NCBI RefSeq assembly: GCF_007559275.1
Contig: NZ_VMHK01000004.1
Location: 62,001-126,000 of the forward strand
Direction of reading: 5' to 3'
Source: Bifidobacterium apousia
Lineage (GTDB): Bacteria; Actinomycetota; Actinomycetes; Actinomycetales; Bifidobacteriaceae
DNA length: 64,000 nt
Under the pieces are notes generated by a model that was not told where the DNA came from, did not search any database, and saw only the letters and a list, made by a program, of their open reading frames with translations. The first letter of the stretch is position 1; every line of letters begins with the position of its first letter. Shown here piece by piece: positions 62,630 through 64,000 of this stretch. The translations under genes and the position numbers were made by a program.

Positions 62630-62664
62630 AAGTCCTACAGCCACAAAAGCTGTGGGGCTTTTCC
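62630..62664 (+). terminator. terminator after tRNA-Arg
   Basis: AAGTCCTACAGC and GCTGTGGGGCTT pair over 12 bases (with G-T pairs) around a 7-base loop, followed by TTCC, nine bases after the tRNA 3' end. Confidence 0.8.
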
Positions 62665-64000
62665 ATTACTTAAAGAATTCTCACAAAATACGATTTTGTG
62701 TGTCATTTGAGTGACAAAAGTCATCGCAAAAGACAACCCCGTCGGAGTGGAGCCTATTTGTTACTTATCGAGGTGCTGGACCTCGTACACTGCTTAGTCA
62801 GGCGTGAACGATCCGTCTCGCTGCTGAGCTGAGTATGGATGCCTTCTGGGTTCTTGTCAATCGTCTGCTGAAACGTTTGTTTTCGGTAAAACATTACCGT
62901 TCTGGCTAACTTGTAAGTTGTATATATAATAATGGGTAGTTTTCGGCTTGAACCGGTTTGCTTCGCTGGTTATCTGTGGGTAGATAAATGCGCTCTTGCA
63001 CATAAGAGCACAGTTGGGTCCGGCCTTGGCAAGGATCGACTTGCATACCCAGGGCTTTTTGGCGTGGCTGGAGCCGGTGAAGCTTTTGCGGCATTGTCAG
63101 ACTGACTCTGCTGCAGCGAAGACGCATTTGTTTCTGACTCGTGATTGCTGCAAGTCGTCTTATTGCAGAAGCTCTAACTTACAGCATAGATATCGTACAG
63201 TGGATCCGGTGGACGACCGAATGATTACGAGCTTGGTAGCGTTGGAGCAGTCTACGACACACCTTCCGTCATCGTCTAGGGTGTGACTATCCCCCGCCGC
63301 CAGTCTGTTATGGCTATAAAGGGTGTCCAGTTTCAGAGGCCTACTGTTGGACAGCACCTGTTACGCGCGCGTGACTAGAGCCTTGTGCAGCGGTAGGCTT
63401 ATCAGGGAGTTTCCATACGAACAGTCTATTTGTGCTAGTCTGCTAATTGTGAATTGCTGGGAAGTAGCCTCGGATGTGGAAGTCTGATGAGCTCCGATTA
63501 ACTGGATCGAGTCTGATTGCTAACCGCGATCGGAGAGCTTAAGATTATTTTAAAGACCACAGAGCCAGCCATGGGGCTTGTCTCATATTTGGTTAGGGGC
63601 TATCGGAGCACCCGGTAGTCGTAAAATTGCATGATGACCGACCTGCTGATTTGAATGGTGAGGCTGCTCTAACATTGTTGCAATGGTATGGGTGGTGGAA
63701 CAATTGGCTGCAAAAAGCTATAAGAGAAGGAAATGCCGGACTGTGCCCACACAAGAGTCGAGCTGCTGAATCGCATCGAGTTTAAGGTGAAATACGAGCT
63801 TTGGAGTATGTCCTTCTAGGACAAGTGCTACCTAATCTATCGCAGCCCAAAAGACAACGGTACTGGTATCAATGATACACAGAAAATCATATGCACTGAT
63901 GCCTATCGAAATGAGGAAGGTTTTGAAGATGCTTAGCCTGCTTGCTGCCTGGTGTACCAACTGTTCTGTTGCCTGCTCGGGGGATTTTACTAGTCTAGTC
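62665..64000. other. AT-richer region without a supported gene
   Basis: This 1.3-kb stretch is visibly richer in A and T than the rest of the window and contains frequent stops in all frames. The longest frames (62996-63286 plus, 62906-63127 minus) lack ribosome binding sites and family resemblance. A 62-codon open segment at 63597-63785 (plus, no start codon) reads like a decayed C-terminus with Trp-rich LLQWYGWWNNWLQKAIREG. Near 63328-63358 TGTCCA and TGGACA form an imperfect inverted repeat. I see no integrase, transposase or repeat of the tRNA end. Confidence 0.65.

Noticed and set aside
62906-63286. Two short overlapping frames in the AT-rich tail
   Set aside because: Neither has a good start region or family resemblance, and both lie in sequence with stops in every frame nearby.

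Overview
The window is 64 kb of high-GC actinobacterial chromosome, gene-dense and almost all housekeeping and biosynthetic. Gene content fits Bifidobacterium: a polyphosphate glucokinase, an argCJBDFRGH operon with argR inside it, DUF4191 and DUF3043 membrane proteins beside glnA and lpd, an unusually long LigA, and single-chain ECF vitamin transporters. An Fe/Mn superoxide dismutase, uncommon in bifidobacteria, points towards the insect-gut B. asteroides type. That species-level guess is inference.

Layout. 1-306: tail of an unknown gene and a strong terminator. 649-3894 (minus): a riboflavin importer, RibU plus a fused ATPase-ATPase-EcfT protein, behind a clear promoter and an FMN riboswitch. 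4026-10493 (plus): six tightly packed genes, namely an ECF sigma factor, a six-helix membrane protein, a Bcr-type ABC ATPase with its permease, and a Bce-type ATPase/FtsX permease pair. This looks like a self-contained envelope-stress or peptide-antibiotic response unit and is the best candidate for an undescribed system. 10546-16902: a glycosyltransferase, a histidine-phosphatase-fold protein lacking its second catalytic His, a nitroreductase, ppgK, an aminotransferase and a sugar permease. 16974-19211: a GH3 beta-glucosidase paired with that permease. 19230-28817: a GT-C-like membrane protein, a 1143-residue protein of unknown function, ligA and an Mrp ATPase. 28862-35027 (minus): an MFS transporter, glnA, DUF4191, lpd and DUF3043.

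35094-39819 (plus): an M20 dipeptidase, then a TPP riboswitch controlling YkoE and a second fused ATPase-ATPase-EcfT protein (thiamine-precursor uptake). 39929-46707: sodA (minus), a SpoU/TrmH rRNA methylase, pheST, a small membrane protein and a DJ-1/PfpI protein. 46751-55686: paired ARG-box-like sites followed by argCJBDFRGH, the whole route from acetylglutamate/acetylornithine to arginine with its own repressor. 55780-62441: an SGNH hydrolase, tyrS, a 710-residue Arg/Gly-rich and acidic TPR protein, a HAD phosphatase, a small acidic protein and tlyA. 62548-62621: tRNA-Arg(ACG). The last 1.3 kb after the tRNA terminator is AT-richer, has broken frames and carries no gene I can support; it resembles decayed accessory DNA beside a tRNA.

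The vitamin operons appear to be regulated translationally: both riboswitches run almost directly into the ribosome binding site with no T-rich terminator. Many gene pairs overlap by 1 to 14 bases (argC/J, argB/D, argF/R, argG/H, the sigma/ABC cluster, ligA with the gene before it), which implies translational coupling. All calls come from reading the sequence; no database search was run.
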